Below the pieces are notes generated by a model, which was not told the origin of the DNA, searched no databases, and saw only the letters and a program-made list of their open reading frames with translations. Below, in pieces: positions 6,628-15,328 of a stretch of DNA of 19,864 nt. How positions within the stretch are numbered: position 1 is the first letter of the stretch; each line of letters starts with the position of its first letter. A program made the translations under genes and the position numbers. Source of the stretch: an uncultured Mycoplasmatota bacterium (lineage in GTDB: Bacteria; Bacillota_I; Bacilli_A; RF39; UBA660); contig URXR01000019.1 of NCBI GenBank assembly GCA_900551925.1, forward strand, positions 1-19,864. Direction: 5' to 3'.

Positions 6628-8800
6628 ACATTTTTAAAGGGTTAAAATCTATATCTAATTTAATATTTTTATCATTATAGAATCTTTCGTTTAGAATTTG
6701 AAGATATTTTTTTATATTGTTTATATCTTTGTATTTAATAATGATTTGAAAACGATATTCATTATTTAATTTAAAGATATTAGCTAGAGATGGTCCTAGA
6801 ATAATTTCTTTAGTTATTTCATTTTTTAGATAAGTGCTTATTTTTTGACTCATTTTGCTAGCCATATCATAGTTCTTGGAAGATATTTTTAATAAGCAAA
6901 GATGATAAAATGGTGGATAACCAAGTTTTTTTCTTATTTTAATTTCTTCGTTATAAAATTTTAAATAATCATTATCTTTAGAATATTTAATAGCATAATG
7001 ATCAGGATTAAAAGTTTGGATTAAAACTTTACCTTTCTTTTTTCCTCTTCCACTTCTTCCAGAAACTTGATTTAATAATTGAAAGGTTATTTCACTACTA
7101 CGAAAATCTGGAAAATTTAGACTGGTATCAGCATTAATTATTCCTACTAAAGTAACATTTTCAAAATCTAGTCCTTTGGCTATCATTTGGGTTCCTAATA
7201 AAATATTATATTCTTTATTTTTAAAAGCTTGGATAATATTTTCATGGGCATTTTTTTTAGTGGTAGTATCAATATCCATTCTAATAATATGAGATTCTGG
7301 TATTAATTTTTGTAAGGCTTCTTCTACTTGCTCAGTACCTAGACCATATTCAGTATATTTTTCATGGCAATTAGGACAAGTTAACTCTTTTTTCTTAGCA
7401 TAGCCACAGTAATGACATCTAAGCATATTGGAGCTTTTATGAAAAGTTAAACTTATATCACAATTAGGACAAGTTTCGGTGTTTTTACAATTTTTACAAG
7501 TTACAATATTAGAGTACCCTCTTCTATTTAAAAATAAAATTACTTGTTCATCTTTAGAAATAGTAGTTTTTATTTCTTTGATAAGTTCTTCGGAAAAGTA
7601 ATCATTGGTCTTTTTAAATTCTTTATTCATATCAATTAGTTTGATAGTGGGATTTTGACCATTATATCTTTCTGTTAATTCTAATAAGGTGTAAATACCT
7701 AGTTTAGCTTTCGTAAAACTTTCCATAGAAGGTGTGGCACTTCCTAAAATAAGAGGACAATGATGATAAGCGCTTCGCCATTTGGCAATATCAATAGCAT
7801 TATATTTAGGACTGTTTTCTTGTTTATAACTTTGAGTATGTTCTTCATCAATTATGATTAGACCAATGTTTTTAAGGGGGGCAAAAATAGCACTTCTAGC
7901 ACCGATTACAATATCAACTTTTCCTTCATTTATTTTGCGCCATTCATCATATTTTTCTCCAGGAGAAAGTTTACTGTGAAGAACTGCTATGTTTTCAAAA
8001 TAAGAAGTGAATTTAGTTATTATTTGAGGGGTAAGAGAAATTTCTGGAACTAAGAATATAGCAGTTTTACCTGTTTTTATTACTTCTTCAATTAATTTCA
8101 TATAAACATTAGTTTTTCCGGATCCTGTTATTCCCCAAAGAAGAAAGGTTTCGTTTTTATTAAGACTTTGCTTTACTTTAGTAAAAACTTTTTGTTGCAA
8201 GTTATTAAGAGTAAAGTTTTCTCTTTCTTGCTCTTTTAGATTATAGCGATAAACCTCTTTTTCTTCAAGAATAATAATATTTTTATTTAAAAGGGTTTTG
8301 GTACTACTTGGAGAAATATTATCTAAATCTTTTTTTAAAACAAGATTTTTAGTTTTTAAAAGTTCGATTATTTGTTGTTGTTTTTCATTAAATTTATATT
8401 TTGATAAATCTAAATTTTTATTTAGTTTAAAATATTTATCTTTTTTAATATTAAGAGAGGTTTTATGACTAGCTTTTAAGGCTTTAGGAAGCATAACTTG
8501 ATAAGAAGACATTAAAGAAGATAAGGTTGTGTTTTTGATATATTTTCCTAATTTTAATAATTCTTCATTTAAGATTGGATAAGAATCTACTACTCTAATT
8601 ACTTCTTTTAACTTTTCTAGTTCTTTATATTCTTTAGAAGTAGATATTTTCATAACAAAACCTTCGAGTAGTTGTTTTCCAAAAGGAACTTCTATTCTCA
8701 TACCGACTTTTATCTTATTTTCTAGATCTTTTGGAACTTTATAAGTAAAAGTTTTTTCTAAAAAAACATGAGAAAGTTCTACTAGACATTCACAAATCAT
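6626..8800 (-). CDS. priA: Primosomal protein N' (PriA), replication restart helicase
   Basis: A 724-residue superfamily 2 DNA helicase that recognises abandoned forks and reloads the replisome. The N-terminal DNA-binding region covers about residues 1-190. The helicase core has Walker A GITGSGKT (223-230), Walker B DEEH (318-321) and motif III GSATPS (353-358). The eight zinc-binding Cys of PriA are all present (435, 438, 444, 447, 462, 465, 475, 478). Helicase motifs V-VI follow (GTQMIAKGLDFENVTLVGI and QVSGRSGR). The length is normal for Firmicutes. The ATG at 8800 has a strong ribosome site, AAAGGAGG. A terminator and an extended -10 promoter lie between this gene and mutM, so it appears to be transcribed separately. 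Confidence 0.96.
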   Translation of the reverse strand: MICECLVELSHVFLEKTFTYKVPKDLENKIKVGMRIEVPFGKQLLEGFVMKISTSKEYKELEKLKEVIRVVDSYPILNEELLKLGKYIKNTTLSSLMSSYQVMLPKALKASHKTSLNIKKDKYFKLNKNLDLSKYKFNEKQQQIIELLKTKNLVLKKDLDNISPSSTKTLLNKNIIILEEKEVYRYNLKEQERENFTLNNLQQKVFTKVKQSLNKNETFLLWGITGSGKTNVYMKLIEEVIKTGKTAIFLVPEISLTPQIITKFTSYFENIAVLHSKLSPGEKYDEWRKINEGKVDIVIGARSAIFAPLKNIGLIIIDEEHTQSYKQENSPKYNAIDIAKWRSAYHHCPLILGSATPSMESFTKAKLGIYTLLELTERYNGQNPTIKLIDMNKEFKKTNDYFSEELIKEIKTTISKDEQVILFLNRRGYSNIVTCKNCKNTETCPNCDISLTFHKSSNMLRCHYCGYAKKKELTCPNCHEKYTEYGLGTEQVEEALQKLIPESHIIRMDIDTTTKKNAHENIIQAFKNKEYNILLGTQMIAKGLDFENVTLVGIINADTSLNFPDFRSSEITFQLLNQVSGRSGRGKKKGKVLIQTFNPDHYAIKYSKDNDYLKFYNEEIKIRKKLGYPPFYHLCLLKISSKNYDMASKMSQKISTYLKNEITKEIILGPSLANIFKLNNEYRFQIIIKYKDINNIKKYLQILNERFYNDKNIKLDIDFNPLKM

Positions 8801-8819
8801 AGGGACCTCCTTTTATTTA

Positions 8820-8825
8820 AGTATA
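8820..8825 (-). promoter_or_regulatory. Extended -10 promoter of priA
   Basis: On the minus strand TGTTATACT is an extended -10 (TG-n-TATACT), about 20 bases before the priA start. The matching -35 region is poor and falls within the mutM terminator stem. Confidence 0.45.
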
Positions 8826-8828
8826 ACA

Positions 8829-8852
8829 TAAAAAGAATACCTTTAGTATTCT
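8829..8852 (-). terminator. Intrinsic terminator of the polA-mutM operon
   Basis: AGAATAC pairs with GTATTCT across a 5-base loop, followed by a run of T on the minus strand. It overlaps the stop codon of mutM (8853-8851). Confidence 0.8.
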
Positions 8853-9669
8853 ATTTTTGGCAATTAGGACAATAGTAACTACTACGTCCATTTATTTTAT
8901 CTTTCTTAATAATACTATTACAACAAGGACATTTTTCTCCTTCTTTTAGATGGACATTTAAATTATTTTGAAAAAGTCCGGTTACACCTTCTTCTGAAGT
9001 ATAACTTCTTATAGTAGTTCCTCCTTCTAGAATAGCTTTAGAAAGAATTGTTCTAGTGTTTTCAATTATGCTTTGACATTCTTTTTTAGTTAATTCTTTG
9101 CCTTTTTTATGAGGATTTATTTTACTTTTAAAGAGTATTTCATCAGCATAGATATTACCTATTCCAGTAATTATACTTTGGTCTAGAAGAAGAGTTTTAA
9201 TAGGAATAATTTTATTTTTATATTTAGACAGTAAATACTCTGTAGTTAGATTAGTATCCCAAGGTTCTAAACCTAAATCTTTAATAATACTTTCTTCTAG
9301 TTTATCTTTTTTTACTAAGTACATTTTTCCAAATTTTCGAACATCTTTATAACGTAGTTCAAATTCATTATTTATATTAAAAACTACTAATTCATGTTTT
9401 TCTAATTTAGAATTAAGATCTCGGTATAAATATTTTCCTTCCATTCTTAAATGACTTAATAAGTAATAATCATCTAAAACAAATATCAACCATTTACCTC
9501 TTCTTTTTATATCATTTATAGTTTGATTTTTAATATTTTCTATTACTTCATTTATATTTTGGTCTTTAAAAACATTGTTATGAAGAATAGTTAAGTCTTT
9601 GATATTTTTTCCTTTTAACTTTAAAAGAAGAGCTTTTCTTACTGTTTCTACTTCTGGTAATTCGGGCAT
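8851..9669 (-). CDS. mutM: Formamidopyrimidine-DNA glycosylase (Fpg/MutM)
   Basis: A 272-residue bifunctional glycosylase/AP lyase that removes 8-oxoguanine and other oxidised purines. The N-terminus MPELPEVETV supplies the catalytic Pro (position 2 of the precursor, position 1 after Met removal) and Glu3. The conserved Lys is K59 in RRGKW. The helix-two-turn-helix motif is at GIGNIYADE (about 169-177). The C-terminal zinc finger has C247, C250, C267 and C270, with the conserved Arg in NGRSSYYC (R262). Length is standard and all key residues are present. The start at 9669 follows GGAAG. It lies 12 bases after polA on the same strand; a polA-mutM pair is conserved in many Firmicutes (often followed by coaE, which is not seen here). 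Confidence 0.97.
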   Translation of the reverse strand: MPELPEVETVRKALLLKLKGKNIKDLTILHNNVFKDQNINEVIENIKNQTINDIKRRGKWLIFVLDDYYLLSHLRMEGKYLYRDLNSKLEKHELVVFNINNEFELRYKDVRKFGKMYLVKKDKLEESIIKDLGLEPWDTNLTTEYLLSKYKNKIIPIKTLLLDQSIITGIGNIYADEILFKSKINPHKKGKELTKKECQSIIENTRTILSKAILEGGTTIRSYTSEEGVTGLFQNNLNVHLKEGEKCPCCNSIIKKDKINGRSSYYCPNCQK

Positions 9670-9681
9670 ATAATCACTTCC

Positions 9682-12249
9682 TTATTTGGCTTCATACCAA
9701 TTATACCCCATACCAATATCAACTTTCAATGGTACTTTTAATTTATAAACATTTTCCATATTATCTTTTACTATTTTAGTAACTTTTTCTATTTCATCAT
9801 TAGGGCAATCTATTAAAAGTTCATCGTGAACTTGAATTATTAGTTTAGCTTTTAAATTTTGTTTTTTTAGTTCATTATGAATATTTATCATAGCTATTTT
9901 AAAGATATCTGCTGCTGTTCCTTGAATTGGAGTATTAAGAGCCATTCTTTCACCTTGAGATCTAGCCATAAAGTTAGTGCTGTTAATTTCTTCGATTACT
10001 CTTACTCTACCAAATAGAGTTTTAACATAACCATTAAGATGAGCATCATCTTTTACTTTATTCATGTAATCTTTGATACCTGGATAAGTCTCTAAATAGT
10101 TATCAATAAATTTTTTAGCTTCTTTAAAATCTACTCCTAAGTCTTCTGATAGTCCAAAGCTACTTATGCCATATAAAATTCCAAAGTTAACAGCTTTAGC
10201 ATTTCGTCTCATGGCTTTAGTTACTTGTTCTTTTGGTACTTTATAAATATCCATGGCAGTTTTAGTATGAATATCTAAATCATTGTTAAAAGCTTCAATT
10301 AAGTTACTAGCGTTAGACATATGAGCAAAAACTCTTAATTCTATTTGGGAATAATCACTAGTTATAATAGTGCTCTCTGGGCTTGAGATAAAAGCTTTTC
10401 TAATTAACTTACCATACTCTTCTCGGACAGGGATATTTTGAAGATTAGGACTAGTACTAGAAAGTCTTCCTGTTCTAGTTAAAGTTTGATTAAAAATAGT
10501 ATGAATGCGGCCATCTTCTTTGATGTAATCAATTAAGCCTACGATATAGTTGGAATAAAGTTTAGTAAGAGTGCGATATTCTAAAATTTTTCTTACTATT
10601 TCATAATCTGTTAATTTGTTTAAAATATCAACACTAGTTGAATAACTTTTATCATTTTTAATTCTTTTAGGATAAGGAATTTGTAAATCTTCAAATAATA
10701 CTTTTCCTAACTGTTTAGGGCTCATGATGTTAAAATCTTTGGTTCCCGCTAGAAAATAGATATGATTTTCTAGTTCAGTTACTTTAGAAGAAACTTCTTC
10801 TTTCATTTTTAAAAGAAATTCTTTATCTATTTTTACTCCAGTATATTCCATATCAATTAGAACATAAGTAAGAGGAAGATCCATCTTTTCATATAAGTCT
10901 AAAGAGTTTTGGTTTTTTAATTCTTCGTAAAATTTATTTTTATTATCGTAGATAAATTTAGCTTTACTAACCATATTGGGTTTTAGTTTAGACCCATACT
11001 TTTTTTTCTTTTTTAAAATATCTTCACAAGGCATAGCATTAAATCCACAGATATTCATAAGATATGAAACATCATCTTTGATAGGATAATTTAAAATATA
11101 AGATTCAATCATTAAGTCCTCTATTTTATTGGTTAGAGTGATATCATTATATTTAAAAATTATATATAGTTTCTTTAAATCATAAGTATAAAGAGTAACA
11201 TCAGGATTTATTTTTATATTTTTGATATCAATTGGATCTACGAAGAAATTTCCTTTATCATTGGAAATTGTAATTCCTAATAACTTTTTATCATGATAAT
11301 TACCTTCAGTTTCGATATAGATACTACTGTCGGTATCAATAGTTATATTGGTTACTTCGTTATAAGTTATAGTTTCTTCTTCCTCTTCTTTAATATTTAA
11401 CTTTTTTAAAAGGGAAAAGAATTCATATTCTTTTAAAAGAGGTACTAGTTTAGGAGTAATTCCTTTATAGCTTATTTTATCTAAGTCTTTGTCAATAGGA
11501 ACATCTTTGTAAATAGTAGCTAGTTTTTTGGAGAAAAAAGCATCATCTTTATTTTCGATAAGTTTTTCCTTAGTTTTTCCTTTTATTTCTTCAATATGAT
11601 CATAAAGATTTTCTAGTGTTCCATATTTTCTAATTAAATTAAGGGCTCCTTTTTCGCCAATTCCTTTGACGCCGGGGATATTATCACTAGAGTCTCCCAT
11701 AAGGCCTTTTAAATCGGTTATTTTTTCTGGAGTAAAACCATACATATCAATAAAGGCTTGTTTATCAAGGCGAATGAAATCATTCATTTTTAATAGTTTT
11801 ACTTCATTATCATCAGAAATTAGTTGTAATAAGTCTTTGTCACTACTAATAATAGTAGAGATAAAGTCTTCTCTTTTATCGACTTCTTTAGCAAATGTTC
11901 CAATTATATCATCAGCTTCGTAATCGTCTATTTCAAAGCAAGGAATACCCATAGCTTTGGCTATTTCTTTAGCAACTGGAAATTGTTGTTTTAATTCAAG
12001 AGGAGTTTCTTTACGGCCTTTTTTATAATCATCATACATTTCATGTCTAAATGTTTTGCCTTTATCGAATGCTATAGCCATATATAAAGGTTTTTCTTCC
12101 GTTATTATTTTGTTTAACATATTAATAAAACTATATAAGGCATTAGTAGGAAATCCTTTAGAATTTCTAAGTAAAGAACCTTTATAGGCTGTGGCATAAT
12201 AACTTCTAAAAAGAAGATTGTTTCCATCAATTAAAATTACCTTTTTCAT
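9682..12249 (-). CDS. polA: DNA polymerase I (PolA)
   Basis: An 855-residue repair and gap-filling polymerase. The 5' nuclease domain (about 1-290) keeps its metal ligands (D8, D62, EIDDYEADD around 106-114, SSDKD around 135-139, D186/D189) and the helix-hairpin-helix GVKGIGEKG. The 3'-5' exonuclease domain (about 295-465) appears inactive: the first motif (DxE) is absent and the segment GNYHDKKLLGI aligns with the inactive proofreading domain of Bacillus polymerases. The polymerase domain has motif A DYSQIELR (D632), the O helix RRNAKAVNFGILYG and motif C VHDE (D809). The start at 12249 has GGTGATG just upstream. First gene of the polA-mutM operon. Confidence 0.97.
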   Translation of the reverse strand: MKKVILIDGNNLLFRSYYATAYKGSLLRNSKGFPTNALYSFINMLNKIITEEKPLYMAIAFDKGKTFRHEMYDDYKKGRKETPLELKQQFPVAKEIAKAMGIPCFEIDDYEADDIIGTFAKEVDKREDFISTIISSDKDLLQLISDDNEVKLLKMNDFIRLDKQAFIDMYGFTPEKITDLKGLMGDSSDNIPGVKGIGEKGALNLIRKYGTLENLYDHIEEIKGKTKEKLIENKDDAFFSKKLATIYKDVPIDKDLDKISYKGITPKLVPLLKEYEFFSLLKKLNIKEEEEETITYNEVTNITIDTDSSIYIETEGNYHDKKLLGITISNDKGNFFVDPIDIKNIKINPDVTLYTYDLKKLYIIFKYNDITLTNKIEDLMIESYILNYPIKDDVSYLMNICGFNAMPCEDILKKKKKYGSKLKPNMVSKAKFIYDNKNKFYEELKNQNSLDLYEKMDLPLTYVLIDMEYTGVKIDKEFLLKMKEEVSSKVTELENHIYFLAGTKDFNIMSPKQLGKVLFEDLQIPYPKRIKNDKSYSTSVDILNKLTDYEIVRKILEYRTLTKLYSNYIVGLIDYIKEDGRIHTIFNQTLTRTGRLSSTSPNLQNIPVREEYGKLIRKAFISSPESTIITSDYSQIELRVFAHMSNASNLIEAFNNDLDIHTKTAMDIYKVPKEQVTKAMRRNAKAVNFGILYGISSFGLSEDLGVDFKEAKKFIDNYLETYPGIKDYMNKVKDDAHLNGYVKTLFGRVRVIEEINSTNFMARSQGERMALNTPIQGTAADIFKIAMINIHNELKKQNLKAKLIIQVHDELLIDCPNDEIEKVTKIVKDNMENVYKLKVPLKVDIGMGYNWYEAK

Positions 12250-12266
12250 ACTACATCACCATATAT

Positions 12267-12295
12267 ATTATAAAACAAAAAAGAAATATATACAA
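12267..12295 (-). promoter_or_regulatory. Probable polA promoter
   Basis: On the minus strand TATAAT (12272-12267) is preceded, at 17 bases, by TTGTAT (12295-12290). The leader would be only about 11 bases and just fits the ribosome site before the polA ATG at 12249. Confidence 0.45.
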
Positions 12296-12304
12296 ATTTA
12301 ATCT

Positions 12305-12328
12305 TTACCAATTTTTGGTAATTTTTTT
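12305..12328 (+). terminator. Terminator-like hairpin facing right, no gene assigned
   Basis: TTACCA and TGGTAA pair across a 5-base loop and are followed by seven T on the plus strand. No plus-strand gene ends here. It may stop antisense transcription from polA or end an unrecognised small RNA. Confidence 0.4.
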
Positions 12329-12362
12329 ATCAATATTATTTTAATAAGTTTTTTATGGCAAG

Positions 12363-12386
12363 AAAAAAAGACCTTTAAGTCTTTTA
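12363..12386 (-). terminator. Intrinsic terminator after the Cys-rich fragment
   Basis: AAAAGAC and GTCTTTT form a stem with a 6-base loop and a T-run on the minus strand. It overlaps the TAA that closes the Cys-rich reading frame, so that frame was probably once a real gene end. Confidence 0.65.
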
Positions 12387-12542
12387 GAAATTACAACAAG
12401 AACCACATTGAACATGTTCACATACATTTTCTTCACAGCATGAATAATCTGGTTGATATGTATGTTTAAAAACATGATGATTAATTATTCTAGTTCTTAT
12501 TGGGCATACATGTCCTTGCCCTTTTTTGTGATATTTTAACTT
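12384..12542 (-). pseudogene. Start-less Cys/His-rich small protein fragment, possibly spore coat (CotD-like)
   Basis: The minus-strand frame encodes about 52 residues ending in VCEHVQCGSCCNF, with an earlier stretch VCPIRTRIINHHVFKHTY. Seven Cys and several His in such a short peptide, and the terminator directly after it, argue for a real gene end. The frame opens right after the TAA at 12545-12543 and contains no ATG, GTG or TTG before the conserved part, so the N-terminus seems to be missing. Small Cys/His-rich proteins of this look occur among CotD-like coat proteins; this match is from memory of the general pattern and is tentative. The loss of the start coincides with the edge of the mobile island. 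Confidence 0.45.
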
Positions 12543-12838
12543 TTAACTGCTTTATTTATTTCATCAAATAGTGCTAGACAATTTTGATAATCAGAATTTT
12601 TTAAATCTATTAAAATTTTTTCTACTAAGCCATGACCATTATTTAATTTGGAAATTGCTCCGATAAATTTAGCTGCTTTATGATAATTTTTCTGTTCTTA
12701 CCAGCTTTTAAAATATTATAAAATTCATCTATAAAGTAACTAGATAATTCATTATTATATTTACCTTTTAATATTTCTATATTATCTAATAATAAATATC
12801 TATAATTACTATCAATTGATAAATTTCATATTTTCCAT
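12543..12838 (-). pseudogene. Frameshifted small gene downstream of the BRO gene, possibly a SWIM-protein C-terminus
   Basis: A start region (two ATGs at 12838 and 12829 behind AGTAGGATGG) follows the BRO stop by one base, but that frame stops after a few codons. The next frame reads NLSIDSNYRYLLLDNIEI and continues to about 12,690. One base after an A-run the frame shifts again, to NYHKAAKFIGAISKLNNG, and ends in CLALFDEINKAVKS at the TAA at 12545-12543. Two single-base shifts next to short A-runs (12,824 and 12,692 regions) would restore a protein of about 100 residues. Its second half resembles the C-terminal helical region of SWIM zinc-finger proteins, a weak resemblance. It may be true decay or two sequencing errors at homopolymers. 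Confidence 0.5.
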
Positions 12839-12839
12839 C

Positions 12840-13694
12840 CTACTTATTTTCAATCATCACTTCTTCATCAACATATTTATATGATAAAGCATTATCTTTA
12901 CTAACTACACTTCGCTTTAAATTCTTTTCAATGTCCACACGAGCTACTTTAGCAGCATGTCCTCCCATTTTAGCAACTTTTTTATTTTGTTCTAAACCTA
13001 AAGGTCTATGCTCTATAGCAAGTTCACGGGTCGCTATTTCTCCTAAATCAGCAAGAGCCACTTCAATATCTGTCATATTATCTCTTAAGGATTCTTTTCT
13101 AAGCCCTTTATGTTGTTTATATTGTTTGGCAGTGAAGCCAGACCATTCTTTGTATATTTCATTAGTAAGTATTGCATAATCAACTTCTTCAGTTACACCA
13201 TTACTATTCCATATATCGGTTAATTTTTTCCTATCTTGAATTCCTTTAATTCGCTTAATAATCCAATCTTCATCATATCCTTTAGCACGGTATGTATCTA
13301 TTGCTCTTTGAACAGTTATTGAAGGATCAAATACTTCATCTATTCTTTCTCTTCCTAATCTAGCTAACCATAATTTCATTGGTTCCGCATTAGGACTAGG
13401 AATAGATTCAATTATTCTAAACATACCTTCAATATCAACAACATCAGTCAAACGATATTTGCCGTCTTGAGCTTTTAATTTCAACTGGTCACAATTTGTG
13501 ACCGTTTCATTGCCTTCTTTTTTTAATCTTGATTTTAATGAGTTCCAATAATGTCTAGGGTCTTTACTATCTATTAACGCAGTAACAATATCTACTACAC
13601 TTATATAATACTTTCCCTCTTTTTTGTTCCATACTGTTCTAATTGTCTTATCATTAAACATCTTATTTATTAAATGCATTTGTGTTTCTTTCAT
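12840..13694 (-). CDS. BRO-N domain phage antirepressor-like protein
   Basis: A 284-residue protein. Residues about 10-110 form a BRO-N domain (KTIRTVWNKKEGKYYISVVD, then DPRHYWNSLKSRL and an AEPMKLWLARLGRERIDEV end). The C-terminal half (about 110-280) has the conserved set RAIDTYRAKGYDEDWIIKRI and GLRKESLRDNMTDIEVALAD seen in BRO/DinD-like proteins of gut bacteria and phages. BRO-N proteins bind DNA, and many are prophage antirepressors. I use the ATG at 13694: GAGGAG lies 11 bases upstream, whereas an upstream TTG at 13703 would sit only 2 bases from it. The gene has its own strong promoter and follows the recombinase gene on the same strand, consistent with a mobile-element regulator. Target unknown. 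Confidence 0.85.
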   Translation of the reverse strand: MKETQMHLINKMFNDKTIRTVWNKKEGKYYISVVDIVTALIDSKDPRHYWNSLKSRLKKEGNETVTNCDQLKLKAQDGKYRLTDVVDIEGMFRIIESIPSPNAEPMKLWLARLGRERIDEVFDPSITVQRAIDTYRAKGYDEDWIIKRIKGIQDRKKLTDIWNSNGVTEEVDYAILTNEIYKEWSGFTAKQYKQHKGLRKESLRDNMTDIEVALADLGEIATRELAIEHRPLGLEQNKKVAKMGGHAAKVARVDIEKNLKRSVVSKDNALSYKYVDEEVMIENK

Positions 13695-13735
13695 CTTTAG
13701 CAAGTCTCCTCTTTATTTAGCATTTTACAAGATAC

Positions 13736-13764
13736 ATTATACCAAACATTTGTTCTCTATTCAA
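13736..13764 (-). promoter_or_regulatory. Near-consensus promoter of the BRO gene
   Basis: On the minus strand TTGAAT (13764-13759) is followed after exactly 17 bases by TATAAT (13741-13736). The best sigma-A-type promoter in the window. The -35 overlaps the last codons of the recombinase gene, and the spacer holds a small inverted repeat (AACA-AA-TGTT) that could be an operator. Confidence 0.75.
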
Positions 13765-15328
13765 GACTATTATTAAAAGTTAAGTTAATATTAATTTTTT
13801 TATCCTCAAATATTTCTACTTTATCAATTAAATTAACTATTAAATCTCTACTTGGATTTTTAAGTTTTAAAAAATTATCAATATATTTATCAATAGCCTT
13901 TTGTTTTTCTATAGAGTTAATTTCTTCTTTCTTTTGGTTGATTAAATTATCATATTCAGATTGCAACTGTTTTAAATTCATTTCTAATTTTTCTTTAATC
14001 CTAAAAAATCTTTCTTCATCGATTACTTTATTTAGCTTGTCAAAATATAATTCGTCTAAACTTTTATTTATATTCTCTATTTTATTTTTAAGATTAGTTA
14101 TCTCATTTTTGTTACTATTTTTGTTACTTTTAATTTTATTATTTACACTTTCTGTTATTTTGTTTTTGTCGATATACTTTTTACAAGTATTTTTTAGTGC
14201 TTCTAAAACTTCTTTTTCTAAATTATCATAATTATTGCAATGTCCTGTACAAAGTTTTTGTTTTCTATAAGTTCTATAGTAATTACATACTGTATAACAA
14301 AGATTATTAGATTTTTTTCTAGGGCCTACTGATATTCTGTGTCCACAGTCACCACAGTATAAAAGTCCATCTAATAGATGATGTTCTTTTTTTTCAATTC
14401 TACCTACAGACTTAGGTATTAATTTTTGAACCTTAGCAAATGTTTCTTTATCTATGATTGCTTCGTGGGTATTGTGTACTACAATATAATTACTTTGGTT
14501 GTTTGGTACTACTTTCTTTACTTTATAATTTACTTTTACTCTTCGATGTTGAACTAAATCCCCTGTATATATTCTGTTGGTAAGAATATCTCTAATTGTG
14601 GAAGAATGCCACTTTCCAAACTTGTAATTATATTTATTACACCAGTTGAAGTCATAATACTGGGCTGGAGTTTTAATTTTCAGCGAAGTTAATTTTTGAG
14701 AAATTTTGAAAAAAGTTAATCCTTCCAAAGCTAAATTATAAATTGTTTTTACAACTTTAGCTTGTTCTTTATCAATGATTAAGTGATTCTTATTATTAGG
14801 ATCTTTTTTATACCCGTATGGAGCTCGTCCTCCGACATACTTCCCTTCTTTCATTTTGGCAGTTAAACTAGCTCTTATCTTTTTTGATATATCTTTAGCA
14901 TACATATCATTCATAATTGCTTTAAAAGGCGCGATATCACTATTACCATTATCTAAATAGGTATCAATATTATCGGTTAAAGCAATATATCTTACACCTT
15001 TTTCTGGAAAATATTTTTCAATTAAATTACCAGTTCCTATGTAATCTCTACCAAGTCTTGACATGTCCTTAGTAATAACCATATTAACTTTTTTTAATTC
15101 AATATCATTTATTAATCTTTTAAAAGCTGGTCTATCAAAATTAGTTCCAGAATAGCCATCATCGATGTAAATATCATATACTCTTATATTGTTTTCTTTG
15201 GTATACTGCATTAGAAGATCTTTTTGATTAGTTATACTTTCACTTTCAAGAAGTTTGTCATCGTCTTCTCTAGATAATCTAATATATAATGCTGCACTAA
15301 TGATATTGGTGCTTTCCACATTAAACAC
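13757..15328 (-). CDS. Large serine recombinase (TnpX/phage integrase type)
   Basis: A 523-residue site-specific recombinase that integrates or excises mobile DNA through a Ser-DNA intermediate. The N-terminal resolvase domain (about 10-155) has the nucleophile in YIRLSRED (S19) and the conserved DMSRLGRD (89-96). The recombinase domain follows (about 165-300, with GGRAPYGYKKD and STIRDILTNRIYTGDLVQ). A zinc ribbon comes next (C325, C328, C360, C364), then a Lys/Asn-rich coiled-coil region (about 370-480). Length and layout match large serine recombinases of Tn4451-like transposons and integrative elements. The start is GTG at 15328 with AGGAAG 5 bases upstream; it overlaps the end of a 54-residue gene. 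All catalytic motifs look intact. Attachment sites were not found by eye. Confidence 0.93.
   Translation of the reverse strand: MFNVESTNIISAALYIRLSREDDDKLLESESITNQKDLLMQYTKENNIRVYDIYIDDGYSGTNFDRPAFKRLINDIELKKVNMVITKDMSRLGRDYIGTGNLIEKYFPEKGVRYIALTDNIDTYLDNGNSDIAPFKAIMNDMYAKDISKKIRASLTAKMKEGKYVGGRAPYGYKKDPNNKNHLIIDKEQAKVVKTIYNLALEGLTFFKISQKLTSLKIKTPAQYYDFNWCNKYNYKFGKWHSSTIRDILTNRIYTGDLVQHRRVKVNYKVKKVVPNNQSNYIVVHNTHEAIIDKETFAKVQKLIPKSVGRIEKKEHHLLDGLLYCGDCGHRISVGPRKKSNNLCYTVCNYYRTYRKQKLCTGHCNNYDNLEKEVLEALKNTCKKYIDKNKITESVNNKIKSNKNSNKNEITNLKNKIENINKSLDELYFDKLNKVIDEERFFRIKEKLEMNLKQLQSEYDNLINQKKEEINSIEKQKAIDKYIDNFLKLKNPSRDLIVNLIDKVEIFEDKKININLTFNNSLE

Noticed and set aside
11666..11923. 85-codon open frame on the plus strand inside polA
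   Set aside because: It is antisense to the conserved 5' nuclease domain, with no ribosome site and no recognisable protein features.
12931..13179. 82-codon plus-strand frame inside the BRO gene
   Set aside because: Antisense to a conserved coding region; composition is that of a complementary-strand shadow.
13938..14231. 97-codon Leu/Ser/Phe-rich plus-strand frame inside the recombinase gene
   Set aside because: It is the reverse complement of the Lys/Asn/Glu-rich coiled-coil part, which creates an apparent membrane protein.
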